A stretch of DNA of 40,092 nucleotides from Arthrobacter sp. (GTDB lineage Bacteria; Actinomycetota; Actinomycetes; Actinomycetales; Micrococcaceae), in assembly GCF_031179385.1 (NCBI RefSeq), contig NZ_JAPSHV010000013.1, forward strand, positions 1-40,092, written 5' to 3'. Shown here one piece after another: positions 23,998 to 33,434 of this stretch (positions are counted from its first letter, which is position 1; the number at the start of each line of letters is the position of its first letter). Position numbers and translations under genes: made by a program. Below the pieces are notes generated by a model. That model saw only the letters and a program-made list of their open reading frames with translations, did no database searches and had not been told where the DNA came from.

Positions 23998-25002
23998 GTG
24001 GACGCACTCAACATCGAGCTCCCGCGCACCTTGGTGCGCAGGGTCCTGAGCCTGCCAAGCGGCAGGGCGTGGCTGGAGTGCTGGGCCGGCATCGCCGAGC
24101 GTTACCTGGACCAATGGGATCTGGTTCTCGAGCTGGAACCGGAGGCTGCACCGTGGACAGGACACTGCGCCGTCGTGCTTCCCGTTGCCTGTGCCGACGG
24201 GCGTCCCGCCGTCCTCAAGATCACAGCCCCGCACGCGGAGGCCGCAGCCGAGCCTGAGGCTCTGGCGTTGTGGGACGGCCGCGGAGCCGTTGAACTGCTC
24301 GACAGTGCCGGCGACGATTTCGTGCTGCTTCTTGAGCGGCTCGACGGCGATTCATCTCTTGCGGAGCTGCCCCTGAACGAGACCACAGAGATTTGGGGAT
24401 CGATCATGCGCCGGCTTTCCATCAGGCCTGGCGGTTCCACAGGACCGGACCCGAGATGGTTGTCCATCCCCTCCGTCGCCGATCAGGCTGAGCAGTGGAC
24501 GGACACGTTGCCGCTCGAGTGGGAGATGCTTGGGCGGCCGTTCGACCGCTGGCTGCTGGAGTACGCCCTTGAGGTGTGCCAGGTGCATGGGGCGGTGGGC
24601 CGGCGCCGGGACCACGACGTGCTTGTTCACTCCGATCTGCACTACCTGAACATCCTGCCGGTACCCGAGCGGCCCCGTCAGTTCCTCGCGATCGATCCCA
24701 AGCCGGTGTTGGGAGATGCAGAGTTCGCTGTAGCCCCGATGCTGTGGAATCGGATCAGCGACCTGTCGGAATCTGACCCGGCGGCGCACCTGCGCGACCG
24801 GTGCACCGACCTTGCACTCGCCGCGGGTCTGGATGCCATGCTGGCCAGAGACTGGTCGGTGGTCCGGGAAGTGGAGAACGCGCTGGGCTACCTCCGCGAG
24901 GGGAAAGCCGACGACGCCGACCGCTCGCTGTGGGTCGCGAGCAATCTTCTGCGCAAGCCGCTGGGGCACCTGCCGCCGGCTGGCCGCCTTGCCGCCCCGT
25001 AA
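23998..25002 (+). CDS. APH(6)/hydroxyurea-phosphotransferase-family kinase
   Basis: A 334-residue protein of the aminoglycoside 6-phosphotransferase (StrB-like) family. It has the catalytic loop HSDLHYLNIL and the downstream metal-binding segment AIDPKPVLGDAEFAVAPMLWNR, both intact. ADGRPAVLKI supplies the ATP-site Lys. Members phosphorylate streptomycin or hydroxyurea, but many chromosomal actinobacterial ones have no shown resistance role. Nothing mobile surrounds it, so I would not call it acquired resistance. GTG 23998 has no ribosome site; TAGTCT (23986-23991), overlapping the stop of the previous gene, lies 6 bases upstream. Confidence 0.85.
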   Translation: MDALNIELPRTLVRRVLSLPSGRAWLECWAGIAERYLDQWDLVLELEPEAAPWTGHCAVVLPVACADGRPAVLKITAPHAEAAAEPEALALWDGRGAVELLDSAGDDFVLLLERLDGDSSLAELPLNETTEIWGSIMRRLSIRPGGSTGPDPRWLSIPSVADQAEQWTDTLPLEWEMLGRPFDRWLLEYALEVCQVHGAVGRRRDHDVLVHSDLHYLNILPVPERPRQFLAIDPKPVLGDAEFAVAPMLWNRISDLSESDPAAHLRDRCTDLALAAGLDAMLARDWSVVREVENALGYLREGKADDADRSLWVASNLLRKPLGHLPPAGRLAAP

Positions 25003-25009
25003 CCGTCAC

Positions 25010-25804
25010 TCAGCGAATGTTCTCGACCCACACGTCATAGCCGAGCTTCAGGATGAGGGCTCCGACGACCACCAGGAACACCGCTCGGATGAAGGTACTG
25101 CCCTGGGTGATCGCCATCCGGGAACCGACATAGCCGCCAACCATATTAGCCAGGCCCAGGATCAGGCCGACGCCCCACAGCAAGGAGCCGTTGGGCAGGA
25201 AGAAGACCAACGCACCGAAGTTGGTGGCCATGTTCACGATCTTTGCCTTCGCGCTGGCGCCCAGGAAGCTGTATCCGAGCAGGGTGACCATTGCGATGAT
25301 CAGGAATGAACCTGTACCCGGTCCGATCAGACCGTCATAGAAGCCGATGACCAGCCCGATCGCGCCGGCCGTCCCGTAGTGCCGGTGACCGGTGTGCCTC
25401 AGCTTGGTGAGGGTGCCGACGGTCGGACGGAATGCGGTGAAGATGGCCACCGCCACCAGCGCAACGATGATGATGGGCTTGAACACCGACGCCGGAAGCG
25501 ACGCCGCGAGGACAGCACCGCCGAAACTGCCGATGAGCGCGATGACCGCCATCGGCACCGCGGTCCGAAGATCCGGTCTCGCGCGCCGGAAGAAGGTGAC
25601 GGCGCTCGTCGTCGTGCCGAAGATGGAACCCATCTTGTTCGTGGCCAAAGCCTGCACGGGGGTAATGCCCGGCACCATCAGCAGTGCGGGCAGCTGAATC
25701 AGCCCTCCGCCGCCCACCACGGCATCAACCCAACCGGCGGCGAAGCCCGCCACCACGACGAGCACGATTGTAGCCAGCTGGATTTCTTCCAGCCCGGACA
25801 TCAC
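25010..25804 (-). CDS. TauE/SafE-family sulfite/anion permease (TSUP)
   Basis: A 264-residue membrane protein with about eight helices in two related halves. The first half has GFAAGWVDAVVGGGGLIQLPALL and ATNKMGSIFGT, the second FYDGLIGPGTGSFL and KIVNMATNFGAL, which are TSUP hallmarks. Substrates in the family are sulfur-containing organic acids or sulfite; the exact one is unknown. The start is GTG 25804, with GAGG eight bases upstream, or ATG 25801. It lies 10 bases after proS, possibly co-transcribed, and converges on the kinase gene with a 7-base gap. Confidence 0.88.
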   Translation of the reverse strand: MMSGLEEIQLATIVLVVVAGFAAGWVDAVVGGGGLIQLPALLMVPGITPVQALATNKMGSIFGTTTSAVTFFRRARPDLRTAVPMAVIALIGSFGGAVLAASLPASVFKPIIIVALVAVAIFTAFRPTVGTLTKLRHTGHRHYGTAGAIGLVIGFYDGLIGPGTGSFLIIAMVTLLGYSFLGASAKAKIVNMATNFGALVFFLPNGSLLWGVGLILGLANMVGGYVGSRMAITQGSTFIRAVFLVVVGALILKLGYDVWVENIR

Positions 25805-25814
25805 CGTGAGCGCC

Positions 25815-27614
25815 TCAGGCGCGGGCGAGCGTCAGCAGATGCTCGACGACGTCTGCCACAGCTACATTCCCGCTCTCACCTGTTCGGCGGTCCTTGACCT
25901 CCACCTGGCCCTCAGCCAGCCCACGGCCGACGACGACGATGGTCGGAATACCGATCAATTCGGCATCGCCGAACTTCACGCCCGGAGATACCTTCTGCCG
26001 GTCGTCGTACAGAACGCTCAGGCCCCTGGCCTCCAGTTCGGCTGCCAGTTCCTCGGCGGCAGCGAAGATCTCAGAGCCCTTGCCCGTCGCGACGAGGTGG
26101 ATATCTGCCGGTGCCACGTTGCGCGGCCAGATGATGCCCTTGTCATCGCGGTTGGATTCCACCAGTGCTGCCACCGCACGCGTGACGCCGACGCCGTAGG
26201 AGCCCATGGTGACCGTTGTCAGCTTGCCGTTCTGGTCAAGGACCTTCAGGTGGAGCGCCTCAGCGTACTTCCGTCCGAGCTGGAAGATGTGTCCCATCTC
26301 GATTCCACGCTGTGCGCGGAGCGGACCGGAGCCATCCGGGGCTTCGTCACCTTCACGCACTTCAACTGATTCGATCACGCCGTCCCACGTGAAGTCACGG
26401 CCGGCAATGAGGCCGAAGACGTGCTTTCCCTGGACGTTTGCCCCGGTGACCCACGCGGTGCCGGAGACGACCCGCGGGTCGACCAGGAAGGGAAGGCCGG
26501 TAGCGCTCTTCGAGCCCAGCACCGCTGAATCGGGGCTGAGGCCCGGACCGATGTAACCCTTCACCAGCCCCGGGTGCTTTTTCAGGTCCTCGTCGGTGGC
26601 TGCCTCAACGGCAACCTCACCGCCGACAGACAGGTGGACGGCGATGTTGGCCTCAATACGCTTCAGGTCGACGTTCCGGTCGCCCGGGACTCCAACAACC
26701 ACGAGCTCGCGCTCACCCGTGGGCAGAACTGCCGCGAGCACGACGTTCTTGAGGGTGTCAGCAGCAGTCCACGGGCGGTCCTCACGCGGCAGGACTGAGT
26801 TGGAGTGGTCGACCAGCGTCTCGATGGTCGGGGTATCAGGCGTGTCCCGTACCTCGGCGGCGGGCGCATCGGCGTAGTCAAGCTCGGCCGGCACCACCGT
26901 GGTGACGGCTTCGACGTTCGCCGCGTATCCGCCGTCGGACACCACGAAGGTGTCCTCTCCGATGTCGGAAGGATGCAGGAACTCCTCGCTGCGGGAGCCT
27001 CCCATCGCTCCGGCGGTGGCGGCTACCGGGATCACCTCAAGCCCGAGCCGGGCGAAGATCCGCAGGTAGGCCTCACGGTGCAGCTCGTAGCTGCGCTCGA
27101 GACCGGCGTCGTCGACATCGAAGGAGTAGGAGTCCTTCATGATGAATTCGCGTCCGCGGAGGAGCCCTGCCCGCGGCCGGGCCTCATCGCGGTATTTGGT
27201 CTGGATCTGGTAGAGGCTGAGCGGCAGGTCCTTGTAGGAGTTGTACAGGTCCTTGACGAGCAACGTGAACATTTCCTCGTGGGTGGGCGCCAGGAGATAG
27301 TCCGCATCCTTGCGGTCCTTCAGGCGGAAGATGCCCTCGCCGTACTCGGTCCAGCGGTTGGTGGCCTCGTAAGGCTCCTTGGGCAGCAGCGCAGGAAAGT
27401 GAACCTCCTGAGCGCCGATGGAATCCATCTCCTCGCGGATGATCGTCTCCACCCTGGCGAGGACTTTCAGTCCGAGCGGCAGCCAGCTGTAGATGCCCGG
27501 AGCGGCACGGCGGATGTAACCGGCGCGCAGCAGCAAGCGGTGGCTCGCCACCTCAGCTTCGGCGGGATCTTCGCGCAGCGTGCGCAGGAAAAGAGTGGAG
27601 AGTCGAAGGACCAC
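25815..27614 (-). CDS. proS: Prolyl-tRNA synthetase
   Basis: A 599-residue class II synthetase of the bacterial type with an inserted editing domain between motifs 2 and 3 (about residues 225-390). Motif 1 region [17 protein letters not shown], motif 2 [27 protein letters not shown] and motif 3 [16 protein letters not shown] are all present, as is a C-terminal anticodon-binding domain. I choose GTG 27614 because homologues start just before [12 protein letters not shown]. The GTG at 27638 would add eight basic residues without a better ribosome site. Confidence 0.95.
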   Translation of the reverse strand: MVLRLSTLFLRTLREDPAEAEVASHRLLLRAGYIRRAAPGIYSWLPLGLKVLARVETIIREEMDSIGAQEVHFPALLPKEPYEATNRWTEYGEGIFRLKDRKDADYLLAPTHEEMFTLLVKDLYNSYKDLPLSLYQIQTKYRDEARPRAGLLRGREFIMKDSYSFDVDDAGLERSYELHREAYLRIFARLGLEVIPVAATAGAMGGSRSEEFLHPSDIGEDTFVVSDGGYAANVEAVTTVVPAELDYADAPAAEVRDTPDTPTIETLVDHSNSVLPREDRPWTAADTLKNVVLAAVLPTGERELVVVGVPGDRNVDLKRIEANIAVHLSVGGEVAVEAATDEDLKKHPGLVKGYIGPGLSPDSAVLGSKSATGLPFLVDPRVVSGTAWVTGANVQGKHVFGLIAGRDFTWDGVIESVEVREGDEAPDGSGPLRAQRGIEMGHIFQLGRKYAEALHLKVLDQNGKLTTVTMGSYGVGVTRAVAALVESNRDDKGIIWPRNVAPADIHLVATGKGSEIFAAAEELAAELEARGLSVLYDDRQKVSPGVKFGDAELIGIPTIVVVGRGLAEGQVEVKDRRTGESGNVAVADVVEHLLTLARA

Positions 27615-27725
27615 GCTTGGAATCCGTTTCTTTGGCACTTTCTGCCGCGGATGAAGGGAGTACGGCGGCAGTAAACAACACCTACCAATCTAACCGGTCC
27701 GGCGGACTGTAAATGACACCGCAGT

Positions 27726-28502
27726 TCAGCGGAGCCGCAGCTCCGCCACGACCAGGTCAGTCAGCTTCTCCGCCCGGGCGACGTCGGCTTCGGGATCCGT
27801 TGAGCTCCCCACGAGCACGTCCACCACTGTGCTGCCCACCGCGGCCCTGACCGTGATTGACTGCTGGATGGTCCCGGGCACCTGGGCGGTGGTGCGCAGG
27901 GCCAGGGTTTCGTCTGCCGCGGTATTCGCTGAGATCTGCTCCACGGTCGTACGGACGGACTGGTTGGAGATGTCCATGGTGAACTCGGAGCAGGGACCCA
28001 ACTGCTTCCGGCTCGCCTGCACCTGTGCACGCGCCGCCTCTGCCGACGCGAAACTCGACAGGCTGACGGTGTCGGGCTGCAGGGATGACTCCCCCGCAAA
28101 GGTCATCGCACCGCGGCTGGCCCCTTCCGACACGTCGGGACTGGATTCGATGTAGGCGTGGCACTCCTCGGGAGTCACCGTGATGCCCGCGACCTGTTGA
28201 GCGGCTTCCTTCTCGCGGGTGCGGATTTCTGCGTCCGGAATTACCTGGGCATTCAGGGATTCCGCCTCGTCCACAGCAGTGAGCACCGCAACCAGCTCCG
28301 CCGGGTCCAGCTGGGAACCGTCGCCGTCTTGCGGCGCGCCGCCGGGAACGGGATCCGGCTGGCCCGTACCGGGCTCAGCGGAGGATGCGGTGTTCGTGGG
28401 CGTCGATGATGCCGCCGGCTCTTCTTCGACCGGCGCGCCGGTGCAGGCGGCCAGCGCGAGGACAACGGCGAGTGCGACGCCGATGCGATGCGCGCTGGTC
28501 AT
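27726..28502 (-). CDS. Secreted lipoprotein, possibly PknH-sensor-like
   Basis: A 258-residue protein. The signal peptide ends in the lipobox LAAC with the lipidated Cys at residue 20. A Pro/Ser/Thr-rich linker (about 21-65) precedes a globular domain with two cysteines (ECHAYIES and GPCSEF) that could form a disulfide. Overall size, Cys placement and the final DPEADVARAEKLTDLVVAEL helix resemble the PknH-like extracellular sensor domains of actinobacteria, but this is tentative. ATG 28502 has AAAGG upstream. It may follow the GNAT gene in one transcript. Confidence 0.7.
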   Translation of the reverse strand: MTSAHRIGVALAVVLALAACTGAPVEEEPAASSTPTNTASSAEPGTGQPDPVPGGAPQDGDGSQLDPAELVAVLTAVDEAESLNAQVIPDAEIRTREKEAAQQVAGITVTPEECHAYIESSPDVSEGASRGAMTFAGESSLQPDTVSLSSFASAEAARAQVQASRKQLGPCSEFTMDISNQSVRTTVEQISANTAADETLALRTTAQVPGTIQQSITVRAAVGSTVVDVLVGSSTDPEADVARAEKLTDLVVAELRLR

Positions 28503-28546
28503 GACAAGCCTTTCGCGGCGGGACTGGAGAGGAACGGATTCGGAGA

Positions 28547-29440
28547 TCAGAAGAGGACGGTAGCGAAGAGACCTGACTGCCTGAATCCGACCGTCCTGTA
28601 CAGCGCCAGTGCCCGGGAGTTGAAGTTGTTTACGTACAGGCTGGCGACCGGCGCCAGTTTGAGCGCCTCGTTCACGACGGCGGACATATAGCCTGCGCTA
28701 AGTCCCTGTCCGCGATACACCGGGTTGACCCAGACGCCCTGGATCTGCGCTGTGCTGGCCGACACCGTCCCCAACTCTGCCTTGAAAATCACCTGGCCGT
28801 CGTCGTCAAAATCCACCAGCGAGTGGCGCCTGCGAATAAGGCTGGCCACCCGCCGCCGGTAGTGTTCCTCGCCTCCGATGTACGGGGAGTATCCCACTTC
28901 CTCTTCGAACATGGCCGCGCAGGCGGGAAGGATTCTCTCCAGCTCCTCACTTCGCGTGTGGCGGAGCGTCGGCGTCGGGCGAACGGGCGAGGGCTCGCTG
29001 ATCTCGAGCAGCGGCTGCTCGGCACGAACGTCGAACGGGTCGGGGCTGTAGGGACTGAAGGTGGACCAGATGCCCATCACGCTCTCCGCCGGACCGAAGA
29101 TGGAGGAAAACCGCCGTCCGCTTTCGCCGAGCAGCGTGCCCAGTGCCGCGGCGTCATCACCTGCCATCCCGATGGGGACCAGGTTGACTCCTGTCCAGCA
29201 GGCGGAAAGCATCCGGGAGCCGCGGAACGCCCCGATCACTTCCCCGCCGGACGACGACGGCGCGGCCGTGCCGGACGCCTCGAGGTGCGCGGCCATGAAA
29301 ACGTTGGCCGTGCTGTCCGAGTTCACCAACTCCCAGAGAGGTGGGGTGTCCCTCCCCGTGAGAGTCCGAAAGGCTACTCCACTCGGGGACTGTCTACCGG
29401 ACGGTAACCACGGGGCCACCCGAGCCAGCAGTTTCGCCAT
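28547..29440 (-). CDS. GNAT-family N-acetyltransferase (DUF4081-type)
   Basis: A protein of about 297 residues. The C-terminal acetyl-CoA-binding motif [22 protein letters not shown] precedes [19 protein letters not shown]. The N-terminal half ([18 protein letters not shown] ... NVFMAAHLE) matches the actinobacterial DUF4081 extension. The orthologous place next to ispG is kept in Mycobacterium tuberculosis (Rv2867c beside gcpE). The acceptor is unknown. The start is uncertain: ATG 29440 overlaps the ispG 3' end by 47 bases; ATG 29464 and GTG 29419 are alternatives. Confidence 0.8.
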   Translation of the reverse strand: MAKLLARVAPWLPSGRQSPSGVAFRTLTGRDTPPLWELVNSDSTANVFMAAHLEASGTAAPSSSGGEVIGAFRGSRMLSACWTGVNLVPIGMAGDDAAALGTLLGESGRRFSSIFGPAESVMGIWSTFSPYSPDPFDVRAEQPLLEISEPSPVRPTPTLRHTRSEELERILPACAAMFEEEVGYSPYIGGEEHYRRRVASLIRRRHSLVDFDDDGQVIFKAELGTVSASTAQIQGVWVNPVYRGQGLSAGYMSAVVNEALKLAPVASLYVNNFNSRALALYRTVGFRQSGLFATVLF

Positions 29441-30560
29441 CGGCTTCGCCCATCTCTTCGGCAATCCTCATTGCTTCTTCAATGAGTGTCTCAACAATCT
29501 GGTCCTCAGGAACAGTCTTGATGACTTCTCCCTTGACGAAGATCTGGCCCTTGCCGTTTCCGGAAGCCACACCGAGGTCGGCTTCGCGTGCCTCACCCGG
29601 ACCGTTGACCACACAACCCATCACGGCAACTCGAAGGGGAATCTCCATACCCTCGAGACCGGCAGTCACCTGGTCGGCGAGGGTGTACACATCCACCTGG
29701 GCTCGGCCGCAGGAGGGACAGGACACAATTTCCAGCTTGCGCGGACGCAGGTTCAGCGACTGGAGGATCTGGTTTCCGACCTTGATTTCCTCAACGGGGG
29801 GTGCCGACAGGGAGACCCGGATGGTGTCACCGATTCCCTTGGAGAGCAACGCGCCGAAGGCTGTAGCGGACTTGATGGTGCCTTGGAACGCAGGCCCGGC
29901 TTCGGTGACCCCGAGGTGCAGCGGCCAGTCGCCCCGCTCAGCCAGCAGTTCGTAGGCCCTCACCATCACAACAGGGTCGTTGTGCTTGACCGAAATCTTG
30001 AAATCGTGGAAGTCGTGTTCCTCGAACAACGATGCTTCCCAGACAGCGGACTCGACGAGCGCCTCGGGGGTCGCCTTGCCGTACTTTTCCATCAACCGGG
30101 GGTCGAGCGAACCGGCGTTGACGCCGATGCGGATGGACGTGCCTGCAGCTTTGGCGGCGGCCGCGATTTCCTTCACCTGGTCGTCGAACTTCCGGATGTT
30201 TCCCGGGTTCACACGGACCGCGGCGCAGCCGGCGTCGATCGCGGCGAAGACGTACTTCGGCTGGAAGTGGATGTCAGCGATCACGGGGATCTGCGACTTC
30301 CTCGCGATGATGGGCAACGCTTCGGCATCGTCGGCAGACGGGCACGCCACGCGGACGATGTCGCAGCCCGACGCCGTCAGTTCAGCGATCTGCTGGAGCG
30401 TCGCGTTGATGTCGGTAGTGGGAGTAGTGGTCATCGACTGGACGCTGATCGGTGAGTCCGATCCAACGCCTACAGACCCCACCTTGATCTGGCGGGTTTT
30501 GCGCCGAGGCGCCAGGGTGGGCGGCGGAGCGGCGGGCATTCCGAGGTTGACCGAGGTCAA
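29394..30560 (-). CDS. ispG: 4-hydroxy-3-methylbut-2-enyl-diphosphate synthase
   Basis: A 388-residue iron-sulfur enzyme, the penultimate step of the MEP isoprenoid pathway. A TIM-barrel domain opens with [20 protein letters not shown]. The 4Fe-4S ligands are in CPSCGR (near 280) and [18 protein letters not shown]. The likely start is TTG 30560, which has GGAGG five bases upstream; the in-frame ATG at 30539 is less well placed. It shares a strand and neighbourhood with dxr, two non-pathway genes and a protease, as in other actinobacteria, but three extra genes separate it from the protease here. Confidence 0.95.
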   Translation of the reverse strand: MTSVNLGMPAAPPPTLAPRRKTRQIKVGSVGVGSDSPISVQSMTTTPTTDINATLQQIAELTASGCDIVRVACPSADDAEALPIIARKSQIPVIADIHFQPKYVFAAIDAGCAAVRVNPGNIRKFDDQVKEIAAAAKAAGTSIRIGVNAGSLDPRLMEKYGKATPEALVESAVWEASLFEEHDFHDFKISVKHNDPVVMVRAYELLAERGDWPLHLGVTEAGPAFQGTIKSATAFGALLSKGIGDTIRVSLSAPPVEEIKVGNQILQSLNLRPRKLEIVSCPSCGRAQVDVYTLADQVTAGLEGMEIPLRVAVMGCVVNGPGEAREADLGVASGNGKGQIFVKGEVIKTVPEDQIVETLIEEAMRIAEEMGEADGETAGSGGPVVTVR

Positions 30561-30623
30561 AGCATCCTCCAGGGATAGGTAAGGCTTGGTGGGGAGGGAC
30601 GGATCCTGGGTGCGGCAGGCCGG

Positions 30624-30920
30624 CTACCGGTCCGCGTGCTCCGAGAGAACTCCGATGACGGGGTTCCACTGTGTTGTCTTGACCGCGGAGATGACGCCCG
30701 CGGTTGCGAAAGGATCCTGCTTCAGGAGGTCGCTCAGCTCAGCTTCGCTGCCTGCAACGAAGAGCAGCAGCGCCCCTGCGTTGTCTGCGAAGGGGCCGGA
30801 TGCCAGGACGTTTCCCTTGCTGACCAGCTGGTTCAGCCATTCGCGGTGCGCGGGGCGATGCTCATCCCGGCTGGCTGCGGATTCGGCACCATACACGTAC
30901 TCGACTGCAAAAACACTCAT
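30624..30920 (-). CDS. YciI-family protein
   Basis: A 98-residue ferredoxin-like small protein with the YciI signature: the Asp-His-type DEHRPAHREWLNQL and LASGPFADNAGALLLF. Family members are cofactor-free putative enzymes of mostly unknown reaction. GGAG precedes ATG 30920, and TAGGGT (30927-30932) lies 6 bases upstream, so a local leaderless start is also possible. It is 17 bases after a small membrane-protein gene and may belong to its operon. Confidence 0.88.
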   Translation of the reverse strand: MSVFAVEYVYGAESAASRDEHRPAHREWLNQLVSKGNVLASGPFADNAGALLLFVAGSEAELSDLLKQDPFATAGVISAVKTTQWNPVIGVLSEHADR

Positions 30921-30937
30921 GTCTCCACCCTACGTGA

Positions 30938-31372
30938 TCAGAGGAGATAGACCGCTGTGAGGCCCGCGACAGCGCACGCCCACAGCAGGGATGTCAGCGT
31001 CCCGATGATGAAACGTTCGGCGGCTGCAGGGGTTTCTTTGAGCTCCGCATAGCGCCCGAGACCTTTGATTGCCACGACGTAGGCGATAGCCACCGGCTCA
31101 TTGAGGAGGATCGCCAGCGCAACACCGGTCCGTTCGAGGATGCCGATCACGAGTCCACCGCGAAGAACCCCCGGGGTGTCCGGAGCCGACTCGTGGAGAG
31201 CAACCTCGGCTTCCGGCGTCGACTCTACGTCCGTTGCGGAAACGTCCGGTCCGGGGACGGACTGGTTCTGCTGCTCATCCACGGCCCGCGCGAGGCGCAG
31301 GACGGCCAGCGTGATGGGTGAGCCCAGCAAGCCGGCAGCGAGCAGCGCCAGAAATCCCCACAAAATCTCCAT
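30938..31372 (-). CDS. Membrane protein similar to the C-terminal half of DUF3307 proteins
   Basis: A 144-residue protein. The N-terminal helix (MEILWGFLALLAAGLLGSP) is followed by a charged linker of about 50 residues. Then come GGLVIGILERTGVALAILLNEPVAIAYVVAIKGLGRYAELK and the final helix with FIIGTLTSLLWACAVAG. The IG-LER ... IKGLGRYAELK ... IIGTLTS pattern resembles the end of the DUF3307 membrane proteins that accompany SatD genes in Gram-positive bacteria. The start ATG overlaps the SatD-like stop as TAATG, so the two are coupled. Function unknown. Confidence 0.7.
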   Translation of the reverse strand: MEILWGFLALLAAGLLGSPITLAVLRLARAVDEQQNQSVPGPDVSATDVESTPEAEVALHESAPDTPGVLRGGLVIGILERTGVALAILLNEPVAIAYVVAIKGLGRYAELKETPAAAERFIIGTLTSLLWACAVAGLTAVYLL

Positions 31373-31992
31373 TATTTTCTTCCCCCATCCGCGGCCGGGT
31401 GAACATTCTCCTCCGCCAGCTGCAACAATACTGCGGCAGCGGGACGAGCCGCCCATTCCTCGATCCATGCTGAGCGGGAGACCGCCTTGCTCACTGCCTG
31501 GGGGCTGATGTCCAGTGCCCGGGCGACCGCCGACTGGCTTCCCCTCTGCTGGGGCTCAAGAAGGTCCAGGATGCGCCACTCCGCTTCGGACCGGTTCATG
31601 ACGAATCGCCCGATGAGCGACAGCACACCTTCAGCTTCGGCGGCGCCGTGGCGGCCTTCCACCGCGAGCGGGGCGCGGTCCGCCGTCTTCTTGGCGCGTT
31701 CGACGGCGGCCCTCGCCGCGACGAAGGCGCTTCCGCGCCCCTCCCGCGGGCTTGCCGGTAAGGGAAGTTCCACGGTGCCGATGCCTATTCCCACGTACCA
31801 TCCGCCGTCGCGCACGCACCGAAGGGTCGCTTCGACGACCGCCTCGGCTGATCCCAGGACACCCTGGATCTCATCGCCGACTGAGCGTTCGAAGGACACC
31901 TCCGAGGGCACGTCTTCGAGACAAGCCAGCAGGTCCGGGACCCGGTCCCCTGTGTGGGTACTGTCGCGTTGGTCGATCGTCAGGACGTACAT
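31372..31992 (-). CDS. SatD-like protein with C-terminal helix-turn-helix
   Basis: A 206-residue protein. The N-terminus (YVLTIDQRDSTHTGDRVPDLL) and the VSFERSVGDEIQGVL segment match the SatD family first described from the Streptococcus mutans acid-tolerance operon. The C-terminal part has a helix-turn-helix (SQSAVARALDISPQAVSKAVSRSAWIEEWAARP). The nearby palindrome and repeated half-sites suggest it controls itself. It is translationally coupled to the DUF3307-like membrane protein, the same partnership as in other bacteria. It sits between the site-2 protease and ispG, where many actinobacteria have nothing. Confidence 0.75.
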   Translation of the reverse strand: MYVLTIDQRDSTHTGDRVPDLLACLEDVPSEVSFERSVGDEIQGVLGSAEAVVEATLRCVRDGGWYVGIGIGTVELPLPASPREGRGSAFVAARAAVERAKKTADRAPLAVEGRHGAAEAEGVLSLIGRFVMNRSEAEWRILDLLEPQQRGSQSAVARALDISPQAVSKAVSRSAWIEEWAARPAAAVLLQLAEENVHPAADGGRK

Positions 31993-31994
31993 CG

Positions 31995-32059
31995 TTCAAC
32001 CATAGAAGGTTGGATTACCTAATTCAACCTAAAGAGGGTGAAATGTGAAATTCAACCTA
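31995..32059. promoter_or_regulatory. Operator/promoter of the SatD-like operon with repeated AGGTTGAA half-sites
   Basis: A near-perfect 24-bp palindrome at 32007-32030 has arms AGGTTG and CAACCT; only two base-pair positions in each half break symmetry. The 11-mer AATTCAACCTA occurs at 32021-32031 and again at 32049-32059, and a partial copy TTCAACCA is at 31995-32002. On the minus strand the two full copies overlap a possible -35 TTGAAT and, 18 bases on, a -10 TAGGTT. The distal copy includes the protease stop codon. Confidence 0.6.
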
Positions 32060-33406
32060 GCCGAAGAGATCCACCGGCTTGACGATGTCTGCGTAGATCA
32101 AGAGGGCGCCCATGCCCATCAGCAGGACTGCGACGGCATACGTGACGGGCAGGAGCTTTGCCATATCAAACGGGCCCGGGTCCGGCCGTTTGAACAGTCG
32201 GGCAATACTCCGGCGCAGACCTTCCCACAGAGCTCCGGCGACATGGCCGCCGTCGAGCGGCAGGAGCGGGATCAGGTTGAACACGAACAGCGCAAGGTTC
32301 ACGCCTCCCACCAGACCCACGAGCGTCGCCGCCCGGGCTTCGAAAGGAATTTCCTCCATGGCGGACACCTCGCCTGCAATACGGCCCACACCCACTACGC
32401 TGATGGGGCCCTCCGGATCGCGCGGCGCGTCAGAGAATGCGGCTTCAGCCACCTGAGCCACCCGCTGCGGCAGATTCAGTACGACCCCGGTCACCCGGAC
32501 CAGGCTATCCCCCACCGCGGGCATGACCTCCGACGCCGGCTGCGGCACCAGTTCCTGCTGGGAGCCGACGCCGATGAAACCGACCTCCTGCATGACCGGT
32601 GTGCCGTCCGCGTTCAGGAGTGCCCTCCCATCGATGTCCGGAACGGGTCGTTCGGTCAGCAGGGGCTCGATCGTCGAACTGAAGGTCTCGCCGTCCCGGA
32701 CATAGGTGATGGGTACCTCCCGGCCGGCAGCGTCGCGGATCCAGGAAGAAAGTTCCATCCAGCCGGTCACCTCGCGTCCGTCGAAGGTGACAATGCGGTC
32801 GCCCGGCTTCAGGCCCGCCTCAAACGCGGGCGCGGCCGGGTCTGCGGGTCCGCAGTCGGTCTGTCCGGTTTCCTGCTGCTGGTCGGCGGGCACAACGCAT
32901 TGGTAGACCTCGGAAACTGTGGTGGTGGGCTGCGCGGACCCGAATCCCATGATGAGGATGGCGAACATGACAATGCCGATCAGCAGGTTCATCACCGGCC
33001 CACCGAGCATGATCACAATGCGCTTCCAGATGGGCAGCTTGTAGAAGACACGGTTTTCATCGCCCGGACGAAGCTGCTCAGCGGCCGCCTGGCGGGCGTC
33101 GGCCGCCAGTTGCTGGAACATTCCGGTGCTGGACTGACGGACCGCTGCACCGCCGTCGACCGTTTTCGCGGGTGGGAACATGCCGATCATGGAGACGTAG
33201 CCGCCCAGTGGGAGGGCCTTCACGCCGTACTCCGTCTCGCCCCTGCGACGCGAGAAGATTGTGGGACCAAACCCGATCATGTACTGCGTAACGCGCACCC
33301 GAAAAAGCTTCGCGGGAACCAAGTGGCCCACTTCGTGCAGCGCGATGGACGCTGCAATGCCGACAGCCACGAACAGCACGCCGGCTATGAACAGCACAAT
33401 GGTCAC
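32057..33406 (-). CDS. rip1: Site-2 membrane metalloprotease (Rip1/RseP family, M50)
   Basis: A 449-residue intramembrane zinc protease that performs regulated cleavage of membrane proteins such as anti-sigma factors. The zinc site HEVGH is at residues 24-28 in the first helix. A PDZ domain (AGLKPGDRIVTFDGREVTGW) lies in the middle, and the third ligand motif NLIPLLPLDGGH is near residue 380 in a later helix. GTG 33406 has AAGGA upstream. It follows dxr by 28 bases, the same pairing as Mycobacterium tuberculosis Rv2870c-Rv2869c. Confidence 0.93.
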   Translation of the reverse strand: MTIVLFIAGVLFVAVGIAASIALHEVGHLVPAKLFRVRVTQYMIGFGPTIFSRRRGETEYGVKALPLGGYVSMIGMFPPAKTVDGGAAVRQSSTGMFQQLAADARQAAAEQLRPGDENRVFYKLPIWKRIVIMLGGPVMNLLIGIVMFAILIMGFGSAQPTTTVSEVYQCVVPADQQQETGQTDCGPADPAAPAFEAGLKPGDRIVTFDGREVTGWMELSSWIRDAAGREVPITYVRDGETFSSTIEPLLTERPVPDIDGRALLNADGTPVMQEVGFIGVGSQQELVPQPASEVMPAVGDSLVRVTGVVLNLPQRVAQVAEAAFSDAPRDPEGPISVVGVGRIAGEVSAMEEIPFEARAATLVGLVGGVNLALFVFNLIPLLPLDGGHVAGALWEGLRRSIARLFKRPDPGPFDMAKLLPVTYAVAVLLMGMGALLIYADIVKPVDLFG

Positions 33407-33434
33407 TCGTCAGATCCTTCTTGGTGGTTGCATT

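Noticed and set aside
23998-25002. Acquired streptomycin resistance gene
   Set aside because: The family fits, but there is no mobile DNA nearby and chromosomal members are common without a resistance role, so it is listed only as a family kinase.
27615-27725. T-box leader or strong promoter for proS
   Set aside because: Too short for a T-box and no T-box sequence; a TTTACA and a TAGATT are present on the minus strand but only 15 bases apart.
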